Shown piece after piece: positions 35,341-48,573 of a stretch of DNA of 64,000 nucleotides. The notes beneath the pieces are model-generated. The model made no database searches. It saw only the letters and a program-made list of their open reading frames with translations, and was not told where the DNA came from. Made by a program: the position numbers and the translations under genes. The DNA comes from Pipra filicauda (taxonomy: Eukaryota > Chordata > Aves > Passeriformes > Pipridae): contig NW_024104096.1 in the NCBI RefSeq assembly GCF_003945595.2, forward strand, positions 372,001 through 436,000, read 5' to 3'. Position 1 is the first letter of the stretch. The number at the start of each line of letters is the position of its first letter.

Positions 35341-38300
35341 ATTTGCTCCATACTGGCATTAAACTGATCATGGTTTTCTTCCCATGCTTGGTACCACCCC
35401 CTGCAGCTGGAAGGCAGTTCTTCCCACAGTTATGTACGGTCTTTTGTTCTCTCAGGTGATCACCTAAAAAGTTGTTACAAGTCATTGAAATTCATAAGTA
35501 AGACTCTGCTTTGCATTAACTTGTTAATCCTCTGTTAGAGAGGCACATTTTCAATGTGGAGTTAAAATCTGCCCCTTGTTCCACTACTGCAATGTCTTTT
35601 ACTGCTAAGTTCACCACCTGCTCTCTTATCTTTGGCAAACAGCAGGTACTCATGCTTGTATTGAAAACAAAAAATACATTGAGAATTGGAGCTGAGGTGT
35701 TGGTAGGAATGTCTAGGATAAGACATTTGAAGAGGTATCAGAAAAATAAAGTCAATCAAGCTCTGTTAACCATATGAATGGAATTCCCTTTTTAATATAT
35801 GCTATGGCTTGCTAACATTTGTCTAATATACTCCAGAAACTATATATATGATTCACTCAAAACTATTTTGATATCAGTCTTAGAAATCCACATTAAACAA
35901 CTATTATCACTTGTAAATTACCACTTACTAGCACTGCTGAAATCCCATTTTTACTGTTCATACCATATTATATGTAGCAGTTACACGTAAAACAGCACAA
36001 GATACCTATCAGATTCTTTTAAAATACAAATCTAAATCTTAACTAATCTTTCCCGAAATATACCCCTCTGTCCAATGCAATTCACATCAAAGCCTGATAT
36101 TTCTAAAGCAGCATTGATATCATCATTTAAAAGCTGTCAAACAATCAAAGAATGACTGGAAAGGAAGAAATCAATTGGAAAAACTATATATTTTCTGCAC
36201 TTTTGTGTTGAAGTCTCACTAACAAAAAAAATATATTTATTACTTTTAAAGAAACCCACAGTGATTTGTTTTGTTTCACTCAGTTTCCTTAGGCATATCA
36301 CCTAATCTTGCAATTTCCCAGCACTTCAGAAATCTGACATTTGTGATGCTTTTGTATAGAGAACTGTCAACACTTTATAAGTGAGCTCAGGCTTCAGAAG
36401 GGGGGCCTTCAGGGAGGTTGTTTATTTTCTATTTGTTCTAATGCTCCCTCATTGAAAACCTAGAAAACAAGATTTTTCAAATACATACTCTGAGAAACAG
36501 ACTTTTTTTTTCCCTAGTTATGCTGGAGACCTCTCCTATCCCAAGTGGTAAGGAGGTAAAGATTATAGTCAAAATCAAAGTATCAATGAAGTCTGCAACT
36601 GTTACTGCAATATAGTAAATTAATTTACAACTGAGCAAGCAACACCCTCCTTAACTGATCATTTTACCTTTCTGCCATTAGGACATGTAACGGCATTATC
36701 TAAATGACTAATGAATGACTAATTATCTAATGAATTATCTAAATTACTCTAAATTTCTAGAGTAAACCTACCAGATACATATTTTTTCTTTCTTCCTTCA
36801 CAGTAGCATCGGTTGACAAAAATGTTTGTTCTTTTATTAAAAGTTTTATTTTATACTCTCACTGTACTGTACACGTTTGTAAATTACCATGTAAGAAATA
36901 AGTAAATAAAACTTCATTTCAAAGTCATTTTGAACAGCCCATAGTTAATTTATATCCTAACACCATGATTTTACATAGTTAATTACCTTGCAAATTCCTA
37001 TCTATCTGGCATACTTCTTCCTTCTTCAGCAAAGAAGCTGAAAGAAATGCTTCACAGTGCCAGCTGCTGCTTTTGCCTGACCCCTTCTACTTGATAAAGA
37101 GTCAGTGGTTGATGATCTTACCCTGATCAGCCACAAAAAAACCTGTTGGACTCTGAGGCAATGTGTGATCATTATCATCTAGGAGGTTGAATTTATGATT
37201 CAGAAAATGTGATGTTCTGAAGGAACTCTTACTTTGCCCTGAGATCCTTCAGCTCTTACCCAAGCCTATTTTTCACATTATTTATCTCCTTGAAAAAAAA
37301 GAGATCGGGCTAAATGCTGTGGTAACTTTTAGATGATAATCGACTCAACATTTATGTCAAGTTGAATTGATTTTTCCTATGTGTAGGCCAAAACCAGGAA
37401 CTGCATATATATTAGGAGAATGAAAGAGAACAAGGTGAGAAAATGGATTTTGCAGAGTATGCCACTTATACATCTGAACTGCTAAAAGAAATAGGTACTC
37501 AAACTGCTATGGACAGAAAGTATATTTCTATCTGCCATTGACTACAAGATTATGTTTCATTTTACTTAACATCTGCCTGCTTCTGAAAAACTCTATATTT
37601 GGGTTTCTAGTTTATATTACAACCCATTAGATGCAGAAATAAAATGATTTACTACAAAAGTTCAAAATTACAAGCTGTTGCAGACCATCTGCTTATCAGT
37701 CCAGCACAAATGCATCATGATAGAAATACATCCTTTGCAAGGAATCTTCCTTTAAAGGGGTATTCATTTAAGGGTTTTATAAAGGTATAGAAAAGCTACT
37801 TATCCAGGGCATTAGGAATCATTAGGAATGTTATGAATGCCATTAAAATAAGAGCACAAGTCTAATAATGAAAGCAGTTTGAAAATCAAGTACAGTTGAA
37901 TTTGTCTTTACAAAATGTTGGGGAAAAAGCTCTTAAAAAGGATAGAAAGCAACAGAATAAGAATATTTAATATATGCAGATGTGTGTGCTCAATGTGTAA
38001 ATAAGGCCAGGTCACTCTATACCATTTCCTCACATAAACAAAAAAGCTGGGAGTGAGAAACTGTTTTGACTACGTAATGTAAGTAGTGGGAGGGAATAAA
38101 AGATAAGATATTGTGTTGAAGCAAAGATTTTGGGGTTTTGATTACAGCCGCTGTTTAAAGCAGGGTTCCTCCTGCTCTGGAGGAAACAATCACATCACAG
38201 AAAATCTTTGACAATATTTGTCTACTCTTCTAATGCCTTAATCAGCAGTAATATACATAATTACTCATATCACACAGGACATAATACTACATATGACCAC

Positions 38301-39566
38301 ATAACAATTTAAAGAGTTCCATTACCTTGCAGTGAGGACTTTTATTTGTGATCCTACCCCTTTCAGTAGCGCTTGGGTTGCACGAGGATGATGTCCAGCA
38401 CAAGAAGAGATATTTTTTTATTCCAACAAACCCAATAGTGCAGTTGTCAGAAAAACACTAGAAAGTAAATTAACTTTTTGAGTATACTCTGGAATACCAG
38501 GAGGCCATGGGAATCATGCCCACCAAGTCTGCAAACCTCCACATGTTAATAAGAAAGGAAACTCATACAATCTATCAGAAATTCCTCCAATGCAGAAATT
38601 TCCAACAAAGAACAAAGAGAACTCTGTGTTCTTGGAAACAAGATATTGCTTTGGGTGCAAATAACTGACATGGGATGTGGGACTGGCAAAACATAAGAGA
38701 CTGAAATAATTAGGTTTTTTATTAAAATGTGCTTCTTTGATGCTCAGCTATATAAAGAATGGTGTAAATGTTTATGTACTGTAATTGACTCTTTCTGCTT
38801 CTCTCACATGCACATCCACGAGATGCACAGTTTAAATATCTTGTTTAAATATCTTTGCATAACTGCACTGTGGAAGTTGAACTTCAAGGTCCTATGGATT
38901 GGTCACTTACTTTTTCAGTGGGATTTGGCTCAAAACCCTTGTAATCAGTTCAGAACTAAACAGTCCTCTGACCAAATTGAGAAAAGTGTTATTCCCTCTC
39001 CAACACATTTAAACTGCAACTGGCTTTGGGAACTCACAGATTGTCTTCCACTTTCAAGCAAGTATTGAAAATGTACAAAACATTTAGAAGAAATATAACT
39101 TTTATTATCTTGCTTTTCACTTCTTTCCAACTTTTGCCCATATTAGTTCAAAATATTTCCTTTATTTCTGCACTTCAGGTTATCTTTTTTTACTTTCTCT
39201 TGCTTCCGTGCCTCTTCTCTAACACTTTTCACCATCCAGTTCCATTTTTTTTTCTATTAGCTTTTTTCCTCTATTTCACATAATTTCCCAAGACAACAGC
39301 TCTATGCTCTTGGATCTTCTAATTTTTATTTTACCCTCTCAATGCTTTATTGTCTGTTCTCAGTTTTCTTCTTCTATCCTGTAGGATATTGCATAAGCAG
39401 TATGTATTTTTAATACCATACAGCAGAGACCATCCTTCAAGAGACAAAGATAATGTAAGATTATATGCGAGTAGGAAAGTTACAACAGAAACAAAATTAA
39501 AGCAACTCAGTATGTGGGTGAATCAGATAGATTTTAGGGTTTCACTCTTTTTTATTATGCTTTGAA

Positions 39567-39598
39567 AAAATTTTAGTTTTTCTTTTTTTTTCTTTTTT

Positions 39599-39634
<36 letters not shown>

Positions 39635-39650
39635 TTTTGTTTTGTTTTTG
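39567..39650. repeat. Poly-T / (TTTTC)n tract
   Basis: T runs with single C, then G, interruptions, ending GTTTTGTTTTGTTTTTGG. The longest pure T run is about 33 bases. It could be the reverse complement of a retroposon poly-A tail, but no body was recognised beside it. Confidence 0.9.
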
Positions 39651-41730
39651 GTTGGGGTGGGGGTGGAATTTTCTATCCCTTTCACTTGTCTGCTTTTTTT
39701 TTCTCCACAGGAATTCTTGTCTCTTGACCATTTTCCTGGACTCCAAACATAACAGCAAAGAAAGAAATCTCAGCCCTCCATTTGAATAATCCCAGTTCAA
39801 AATGGAAGAAAGAAAAACTGTCTTTAATTAAAAGCAAACTTATAATATTACAGAGTGGGTGAGCTCTTGTGGAGGAAAGTTGAGCTTACAGTTAGCAATA
39901 GTATGGGTAAAATAATAAGGAAATTAATGTTAACTTTTTTCCATAAATATATTTTAAGTGTGGGTAGGGGTTTTTTTCTGCTTTATCCTTAGGGAAATGA
40001 AAAATTCACTGTCCTGAGGAAACAATGGATAATCTGAGATAACAATTTGGGTTTTGTGTATATTCAACCTAAATTAATCTTCTAATTTTTATTGTTTACC
40101 AGATATTAAAGACAATATTGAAAAAATTTTAACGGACAAAGAACAAATGTGTGGATGCACAAAATTACGTGTATTAATTTTTTCTTTAGGAGAGAAGTCA
40201 GATTTTTATGACTGTAGGAGATTGCAGAAAATTTATTTTACATAAACAATAATAACTCATCAACAGTAATAACCTCATCAGATCATTCTAGAATCTGAAG
40301 GCTCAGAGAAACAGAAATTTCAAAGCCTCTGACACCACTACTTGAACCATACCTTGGAGTCCTACTAGTAAAACTTGTGGCAAATCCACACCAGCATGTT
40401 TTTTTTCAAATGGATAATTAAGGTATTTTCTGTGATGATTTCTGTTGCAATTACTGAGCTTATGAAAAAAATTTCATGAGCAGATTTTTATCAATTAAAT
40501 TGTTGCTTTAAATGACAAAAAATCTGAGCATTCATACTTAGTAATATTTGGTCTCTAACTTACCTAATTACACGCGGGAATTTCAATAAGTGTTGTGTAC
40601 AAAAATCACCCATTTTGAAATTTCAGTACAAATCAGTTTTTAATTGGTAACTGAAACTTTAAGGTGATCTCTGGATGCAACTTATGGTACAAATTTTTGT
40701 ACCTAATTTTTGTTTGTTTTTTTTTTTTTTTAAATTTTGCTCTACACCAGTAGAAAATGCCTAAAACATGGAAGGCAGTCAAAGGTAGTGTTTAATTATG
40801 TATAAGACATTAGGAAAGCAACAGTAATCCAAATTTCAAATGTTATTTTGTAATTATTTTCCATCTGAAATGAACAAATGAGGTTGAGAATGGTTTTCTG
40901 TGACCTGGCACTAGCTTAATACAAGGATAATGGCCCACAATTTGTGATGCACATGAGTTCAAGTTTTGGGTTTTGGATACTAAAGTACCTGAAGCACCTG
41001 TCTTCTGAAAAGGTATTAATAAATGATTAATTCAAAACATCTAGGATACTTAGGCGGGTATAGTGAAGTATGTATATGGGAGAATAAAGGAAACAGAATC
41101 TGACTGACTTTGCAATCTTAACACTGTTTCCTTCAGTACAGTTAACTCCTGAGAAACAATGGGAGTAGTGGAAAATCAAACCTATATGTGGCCTTTTACA
41201 ACAAATTAAAACCGTGTGAAAAAAACTCAGCCATGCTAGAAATGTGGAAAGATTATATTACAGCAAACTTACTCACTCTTCCACTACAACTGTCACTGCT
41301 TTTTTCCATCAGTTTTCCTTCCGAGTTTTGGGTCTGGAGAGAGTGAAACTGCATGGACTAATTTTAAAATCAACCTGTTAGTCCCAGTTAGTGGGATTAT
41401 CCTGTGAGATTTCCTTATTAAAAAAAAAATCAGAATTAACTGAAAGAATGAAAATATGAACTTTAGAAATTAAAAAATTAAAACTTTTCATCCTATTTAT
41501 CCTAAAAGTATGTTTCACATTTCATAAATTATAGCTTGGGTGCTTCTAAAAAAGCCTTCATATAGAGTACACGTAGTGTACATCATGGGCATGTTCTTAT
41601 ATTTTCCAAGAAAAAAATTATTTTGCAAAATTATTTTCCAAAAACTACGAAGATTAAAGATCATTTCACCTACACAGCTGCCATCTCATTTCAATTTGCA
41701 TCCAATCTACAGTAATTATGAACACACATA

Positions 41731-41762
41731 CACTCAAATAGACACACACACACATATACATA
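41731..41762. repeat. (CA)n-like microsatellite
   Basis: Imperfect ACACAC units with ATACA interruptions on the plus strand. Confidence 0.8.
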
Positions 41763-42618
41763 CTGTGTACCATACAAGATTGAAAAAAGATCCCTTGTAA
41801 ATGAAATCTCTACGCACTTCTATAAGAAGCAACAAAACTGAAGAAAAGAATTCATCAGAGTGCGTTGTTTTGGCTTTCAAAGTGGTTATTAAATACTCAC
41901 AAATACTTTTCTTTCTAGGAGGAAGAAAGAAGTGAAATTAATTCAGTTTTGAACATTTATTTCAGAAAATATTATAGATTTCTGTACAAGGATATCAACC
42001 TGCTCTTGCTATTCATAAGATGACCTTCAACTGAACTCTGGAAAGTAAATGGCAGGAAAATTTTCTGAAAAACTTTAGTGAGGATATAAGAGATTAATGA
42101 ACATATTTGTGTTGGACACTTTCCCCAGTATAGCATATTCAGAGTGATAGAACCACGTTATTTATTGTATTTTTTCAGATCATCTGCAATGTTAATTTAT
42201 ATGAGTTTGATATCATTTTTGTTTTTTAGGTGTGTGTTATTCTGAGAAATCTTTGGGGAAGGAAAGGATTTATATGCTTTGTGTACACATTTCTGCAGAC
42301 TAAGCACTTTGGCATAATTATTTTTGGCACTCGCTAACTGATTAAAACATCCAATTTAATTCATAATCAGTAAGAGTAAACCTTTTTAATATACCTCAAA
42401 AGTAAATTATCATTTGCTACTCAAACATCCCTTTCTGCACATGTCCCCAGTAAAGCTGTTCTTTTGTTAATGTACCTATTAATGAGGATTTCCTTTTATT
42501 TCTTCCTCTGGGCAAAACTGCCTTATCCTTTTTAGAGAGGTAGGAAAAAAGATGAGATGGAAGCTGACCGTGCTCCTACACAGATTTCTAATGTCACACC
42601 AGTTATAATGCATTCTTT

Positions 42619-42635
42619 TGTGTGTGTGTGTGTGT
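42619..42635. repeat. (TG)8 microsatellite
   Basis: Uninterrupted TG units followed by TATG. Confidence 0.9.
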
Positions 42636-45600
42636 ATGTTTTCTGTAGACTCAGCTGCTAAAGAAAACACATCTTTGCTTTGTGTTTACTTATGTACGGA
42701 GAAATGTCAGCAGTCAGAAGGAAAAAATATTTGAAAAAATAATTTTCATGACTCAGAAGAAAATTGTTCAAACTCTTCATTTGGCAAGAGTTTGTGGTTT
42801 GTTGTTTTGTTTTGGGGTTTTTTTTTTATAAGTTACATTTTGATTTTGCTACAAAGCCTATTTAAAAGCATGTTCTAACCGTGCCTTAGCACTGAAACTC
42901 GGAGTGAAGAAAATAGTGGTTCTGAAAGAATGGAAAAACATTATCAGCCATGCATGAGGAAGGAAACACTGTTTGCAGAGTTTAAAAGTGATTGGGCACT
43001 CGGACAGTTATCACTGGAAATAAAAAAATCCACAATGCTCCTTGATCACCCCAAATAGTGTTCTCTCCTTAGCTGGGACCAACATGGAAGTCTAAGACAG
43101 CCACGGAACAGTTATCATAAACTTAATAGAAAATGGTGACTGTAGGTTTTGGAGGCTGTTATAGCCACCTGGATTTTGTTCAATTAGCTCAAAATGATGT
43201 ATCTGAGATTAAAGAGGCCTTGTTTTAGAAAAATCTGGTCAATTTGCCTTTATTTCTTGTTTGATGCCACTTACATGGTGCCACCAATCCAAGCTATTAT
43301 TACCAACACAGCTTTCTGAAAGTTACATCTAACCTGCAGTAAAGATACTTTTGTGATCAGTGTTCTTAATGTTTCAAAACAAAGGCAAAAGTCAGGCAAC
43401 GGTTCAGAAAATGTTCAATGGGGAATAAGCCAACATAAAATCAAACACTGACTTTCAGGGCTAGCTGCTGTATCTGTTTCCTTTATTTGTCTCTCCATAC
43501 AGAAAAGGGTTGTCATAGAAGCAAGCTACCATCAGGGTTTAGAAACTGAAAAATAACTCTTTGTATCTGATAAAACAAAGCAAAACCAAAGGAAAGAGCT
43601 TCTGAGAAGGCAGCTCCAGACAGCTCTCCATGCTAAACTGAGTTCATTAGGAGGCTGCACTCTTGGCAGTGATGCGATACTCCATTACCCTCCGCTTTAA
43701 CTGATTTATTTTAAGCACAGGAAGAAAAGTCAAGATTGGACACAGAAGGAAACAATTGCTTTTGACCTGTTGTGGTGGAGTTTACATGTAGAGGTGCCTT
43801 TTGGTCTAGTTGCTGAAGGGGAAACAAGTACAAATATCTTGGCCTTGGCTGTTAGGGTCTGATTATAAGCACTGTGCTAGAGAATTCATGGATTATTCAT
43901 GTGTAATTACAGATAGCTATTGTGCTCTTTTAAATCATACCTATGGCCCATTATGGCCCATAACAACTGAAATAGCAATTGTCATAGTAAGGTTTGGGCT
44001 CTGTCATATAGTGTAGGCTCTAATCAATAATGATGAATGGTAAAATTTAGCATCAAGCAGGAGAAAGTCTAGTTGCCTCCTGCTATAAATCTGTACAAAT
44101 ACCAAGTCGTGCAGCTGCTGGATCTGGAAATTTAAAAGGCAACACTCTCCCTCCACCCCCTACACATGCACCTCTATAAAAGTTGAAAAAGGAGAAATGC
44201 ACAATATGTCAATTCTAATAATCCACATGCTGTTAAGACACTTTTCTATTTATTCAAAGCAGGGTGAACCCTAGGTTGTTTTCAAGGTCAATTCCAGGTG
44301 AAAGGGGGGTCATCTGGAGGCCACCTCGACTCCCATGCAGGTCAATAACGCCTCCTCGCTGCCCCAGAAGACAAGCTGCTCACACCCAATCAATCCACCA
44401 ACGCTCCTGCTGCACCCAGTGTAATGAACAGTGAATAAATGTAGCCTATCATCACAAAACATGCTTTTTAAGTACCTTCCCTTTTCATGTAAAACCTCTA
44501 GCTGTCAAATTCTACATTCACTCATCCAGCAGTGAGTAGCAAAAGTGAGAAATCAGGCTCTCATTGGGGTTGGTAAAAGGTCATTGCTGACAGACACGGA
44601 GGTTAAACTGCCGAGTTAAAATACTGTTCATTACCCACTGCAGCTTTTTGCTAACTACACTTCTTTGTGTTACAGTCAAGCACTACATCAATATGCCCCT
44701 CCTCCTAATTCATTAACAATTGTTGAATTGTACAGAAGGGGAAAAAAGAAGGATTGATCTTTTATACCTTTTTTTTAAATCTCTTTTCCGTGTCAAATAC
44801 TTTTACATCTTTATCTACTCACTATTAAATACTCTGCTTACAGACTGTGCTGTCTGCTTGCCATGAACAGTCATCATTATGGGTACAATTCCTGAAAGCA
44901 GAGACGGCCAGTTCATCTGAAACCCCAAAGATTTGGGGCTGCCAAAGCAATAGTTTCTTTTCTCTTACGTTTTTATTTATTACCCTTAGCAGAGTGACAT
45001 CTGTAAAATGACAAACTTGAAATTTTGCATTACAACTATGTCATATTAAAACATGTTTGAATAAAAAAATACTTTTGTCCTGCAGGTGAAGCAAAAATCA
45101 TTAAAAACAGACCTAACATACTAAATTGATATCTAGCTCAGATAAAGTGCCTGTGTCCTGTTCTTGCTGACTGGGTTAGGTCTTCATCAAACACCATCCA
45201 ATGTAGATCTTAAGACACTCCCTAATCTAATATTTTATTAAGAAATGTTTAATGTCTGCATTTTTCCATGATTAAAGAATTTTGATATATGCAAAAGAGA
45301 CATTTAGAGAAGCAAGGAATCATTGGAGTTCAAATGGAAATAGCAGTTAAGGTTTCATTTGTACCAAAAGCAATGATTAGGTGGGAATTCTTAACAGTTG
45401 AGACCAATTTCCCAAAATGAAATTCCATTCTTTGATTAAATAATGAGTAGATGGGATTCCCTTTACTGAAATGGAAAGACTTTATTTAAAGATAAACATC
45501 TTAAAAAAATAATTGCTCAAAGAGCAATATGAAAATTATCTCTATTTGTGAAGAAAATAAAGGTTTATTTATACCCCACTACAACAATAGTCTTGACTCA

Positions 45601-46040
45601 AAAAATTACCATTATCTATTTAAATCTTTAAAAGAATGCACTCAGAGATATATTCAAGAAAATATAAATTTTTCCTTCCTCTATGCTTTTTCCCTCAGTG
45701 GGACTGAAAATAAAATGTTATGACTTAAATCACAAGAGGCTAACATCATTTTTAGCAACAAGGACTGCATAATTCCAAGACTATGAGTGAGTGGCTGACT
45801 TTAACTAAAATGTTTCAGTTCTGTGCGTATATAGGTACATAAATAATTCAGAATAAATCCCCGCAGCGGAGACAATGGGAATCGTAAATAATCTGTGTGC
45901 CGACCTCAACATTAAAGGCAATGAACATATAGCAACAAACTATGAGTGTTACTCATTACATACATTTCACAGACAAGTTAAATTTTGAATATTAATTTCC
46001 TTCTGCAGCTTGTAGCTAGGTGGTATAATTTTCTCTGTTC

Positions 46041-46260
46041 TTTTTCCCTTCCCTTCCCTTCCCTCCCCTCCCCTCACCCTCCCTAACCTTCCCTAACCTT
46101 CCCAAACCTTCCCTTCCCTTGCCTAGCCTTGCCTTCCCTTGCCTTCTCTTCCCAAACCTTCCCTTCCCTACCCAAACCTTCCCTTCCCTCTTTTTCCCTT
46201 ACATCCCCCTCTTCCCTCCGCTCCCCACCGCTCCTCTCCCCTTTGCCTTCGCCTTGCCTT
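46041..46260. repeat. (CCCTT)n / CCTT-rich polypyrimidine tract
   Basis: About 220 bases that are almost purely pyrimidine on the plus strand. CCCTT and CCTTC units are mixed with CCTAACC, CCAAACC and CCTTGCC variants. The tract ends about 70 bp before a solo LTR. Overlapping proline/leucine/phenylalanine-rich open frames of about 68 codons are artefacts of the repeat. Confidence 0.92.
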
Positions 46261-46333
46261 TATTCTTTTTCTCTCATTCTTTCTCTCTCTTTCACCTTTC
46301 TTTAACAACATATTGGATAATCTGTTAAGTTGT

Positions 46334-46899
46334 TGTGAATTATAAAGGAATATTTATTCTTTTTCTAATTTAATAGTTACTCATGGAAATTGATGCAGCC
46401 GACTCTTTGCTAGAGGTTTCTTGGAGAAGGCTCAGCCATGCAGTCCTCCTTCAGCAGGAAGAGAGCGCGGCCAAGTCTCTTCTCTGGATTCCAGGGTGAA
46501 AAGAGACTTCATTTGAAGTTCCCGCAGCTTATATGGGTTCGGGGGGAGCGCTATAAGGAGGAATGTGATTGGGCCGAGGTCCGGGGGAAAGGGAGTGGTT
46601 TGAGGGCTCTCCTGACCAATGAGGGATAGAGGAGGACTGAGGTCCCATAAGGCTCAGGACTGGGGGAACAGCCAATCCTGTTCGAGCAGAGGCAGGGCTG
46701 TGTTCGGCGAGGGGAGACAACGTGGCTTCTCGTGGGGGATGTGCGGACGGGGAAGGTACGTGACTCAGGGGAAAGCCTGTACGATAAAAATGCAAGTAGT
46801 TGTTGATTTTCTGTAGTGCTCGATCCCGGGCCGTTGCTGTGATGGACTCGTTTTTAAAGCTGTTCTTTCCAGGTTTCATAATCCTGGCGTTCACCCACA
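46334..46899 (-). mobile_element. Probable solo LTR with strong promoter features
   Basis: On the minus strand the segment begins TGTGGGTGAACGCC (46899) and ends ATAATTCACA (46334). Three CCAAT-type boxes lie at 46568-46572, 46616-46620 and 46672-46676 (mixed orientation), followed by a TATA box (CATATAAG, 46528-46535). A leader and an AATAAA signal (46353-46358) come after. This U3-R-U5 order marks an LTR and not a host promoter. The segment is GC-rich with several CpG. Flanking AGTTGT (left) and AGTTAC (right) may be a decayed 6-bp duplication. A 128-codon frame at 46529-46915 lacks a recognisable domain and is probably chance. Confidence 0.65.
46528..46535 (-). promoter_or_regulatory. TATA box of the solo LTR
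   Basis: CATATAAG on the minus strand, downstream of the CCAAT-type boxes within the 46334-46899 LTR. Confidence 0.5.
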
Positions 46900-48008
46900 A
46901 GTTACCAGAAAACATTTTTTTAAAAGCTAGATTTTTGTTTCAGTAATGTTGCATGCAACTCTTTATGACTCAGGGATTAGGTATGTGTAAAATAACTAGC
47001 CTAGCTATTTGATGCAGTCTGATGCATGTAAATCATCAGACTTAGGTTTAAAGGTAGTGTCTAGCTTTAAACACCAGAAATATTTTGGAACACTTACCAT
47101 TAAATGACACAATCATTCTAATCATATCTGAGCTTCCCAAGTTTTCCATTATAAAGGCTGAAAATGTATTTCATCAAAATCCAAGAGAGACCACGTTTAT
47201 ATAGCTTTTCACCGAACATTTTTTTCTCTGACTACTAAGTGACAGGGTGTTTTGGTTTTGTTCTGTTTAGTTGTTTTGTTAAACTCTAAATATTGCACAT
47301 AAGAATATTTTTTTTTCTAAAACCTGTATACAGAGGGAGACATTAAGGAACTCAGCACAAAATGTTACACCTCTGTCAGCATCAGGAAAAAGTTAGAAAT
47401 ATGTTTTCATTAAAAGCATTTTTCCAAAGGAGTGGATTTCAGGAACAAAACTGAAACCATATTTAAAAGCTTCAGTACTAAAACCATACTTAGGGGCTTT
47501 TAACACAAAAGAGAAGTCAATGGGAGGTTATGTGCAGTATGCAGCAATTATGGAACAAATTATACAGGCACTTGCACATTTCAGGTTTAGCTGAAATTAT
47601 ACCCTGACTGTTCTGTAAATCTTTATTTCTCTTAGGAAACTCTACTGGGGCTTTTCATAAGAGGGTTTAGAGGATCAATATCCATTTGGAAACTCATGAT
47701 GCTGTTTCTGTTAAAAAGTGAAACAGAACAATACAGTCAGGACGCTAATCCCCTGATTTCAAGAGGACTTTAGTCACATGAATAAGGGTTACCAGTTCAG
47801 GATAAGGTCTGTTAGATGAATATTATGTATTTTCTACTGTCTATTTATATTCAGGGGTTTTTTGCACACTTCCACAGCTGCTTTGACAGAAACAGGACTA
47901 CTGGGCTAGGTGGATGCTTGGTCAGACCCAATAAAATGTAGTAATACCCATTTTTTGCAGGTGCATCCTGAGAAGTGATTTGCTGCGAATTAAAGGTGTC
48001 TCCATGTA
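46900..48008. other. AT-rich non-coding DNA
   Basis: No gene, LTR or SINE was recognised in this 1.1-kb spacer. Confidence 0.7.
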
Positions 48009-48573
48009 TGCTATTTTTGGCTGTAATAGAGTTAATTTTCTTCACAGTGGCTAGTGTGGGGCTGTGTTTTGGATTTGTGTGGAGCACAGGGTTGATAGAG
48101 TAGAAATGTTTTTGTTATTGCTGAGCAACACTTACATAAAGCCAGGGCCTTTTCTGCCTTTTGTACTGCCATGCTGGTGAGGAATTTGGAAGGATGGAAG
48201 GAGACACAGCCAGGACAGGTGACCTCAAGTGACCAAGGGGATATTCCATATAATATGACATCATGCTCAGTATGTAAATCTGGGAAGAAGAATGAGGGAG
48301 GGGTGGAGTGATGGTACTTGTCTTCCCAAGTAACCATTATGTGTGATGGGACCCAGCTCTTCTGGAGATGGCTGAACACTTGCCTGTCCATGGGAAACAG
48401 TGAATCAATTCTTTGTTTTTCTTTGCTTGTGTGTGTGGCTTTTGCTTTTTCTTTGTCTCAACCCACAACTTTTCCAGCTTTTACCCTTTCAATTTTCTCT
48501 CCTATCTCTCTAGCGGGGGAGTCAGCAAGTGGCTGTGTGGTGCTTGGTTGCTGGCTGGGGTTAAACCACCACA
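48009..48573 (-). mobile_element. Solo LTR, same family as 62798-63223
   Basis: On the minus strand it begins TGTGGTGGTTTAACCCCAGC and ends near GAAAATTAACTCTATTACAG plus CCAAAAATAGCA. The interior contains CAGATTTACATACTGAGCAT and GATGTCATATTATATGGA, shared with the second copy at 62798-63223. The TTTAACCCCAGCCAGCAACC start is one I associate with abundant avian LTRs of ERVL type. No internal viral sequence adjoins it and no clean target duplication was found. Open frames up to 119 codons on both strands are incidental. Confidence 0.8.

Larger units (their letters stand above)
35341..46040. other. Long AT-rich stretch nearly free of recognisable transposons
   Basis: About 10.7 kb without a gene or a recent transposon that I can recognise. 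It contains a poly-T/TTTTC tract at 39567-39650 and short CA/TG runs at 41731-41762 and 42619-42635. The 75-codon lysine-rich frame at 39573-39800 is simply the complement of the poly-T tract. 43,600-44,900 is less AT-biased and contains no repeat I recognise. Whether it is conserved cannot be judged from one sequence. Confidence 0.6.

Noticed and set aside
39573..39800. Lysine-rich 75-codon protein
   Set aside because: It is the complement of a poly-T tract.
43600..44900. A conserved non-coding element
   Set aside because: The sequence looks less AT-biased and repeat-free, but conservation cannot be assessed from one genome.
46075..46110. Interstitial telomeric repeat (CCCTAA)n
   Set aside because: CCTAACC appears only twice, within a mixed CCCTT/CCTTCC tract; there is no run of hexamers.
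46529..46915. A 128-codon proline/serine-rich protein
   Set aside because: It lies across an LTR with CCAAT and TATA signals and has no recognisable domain; its composition follows the GC-rich U3.
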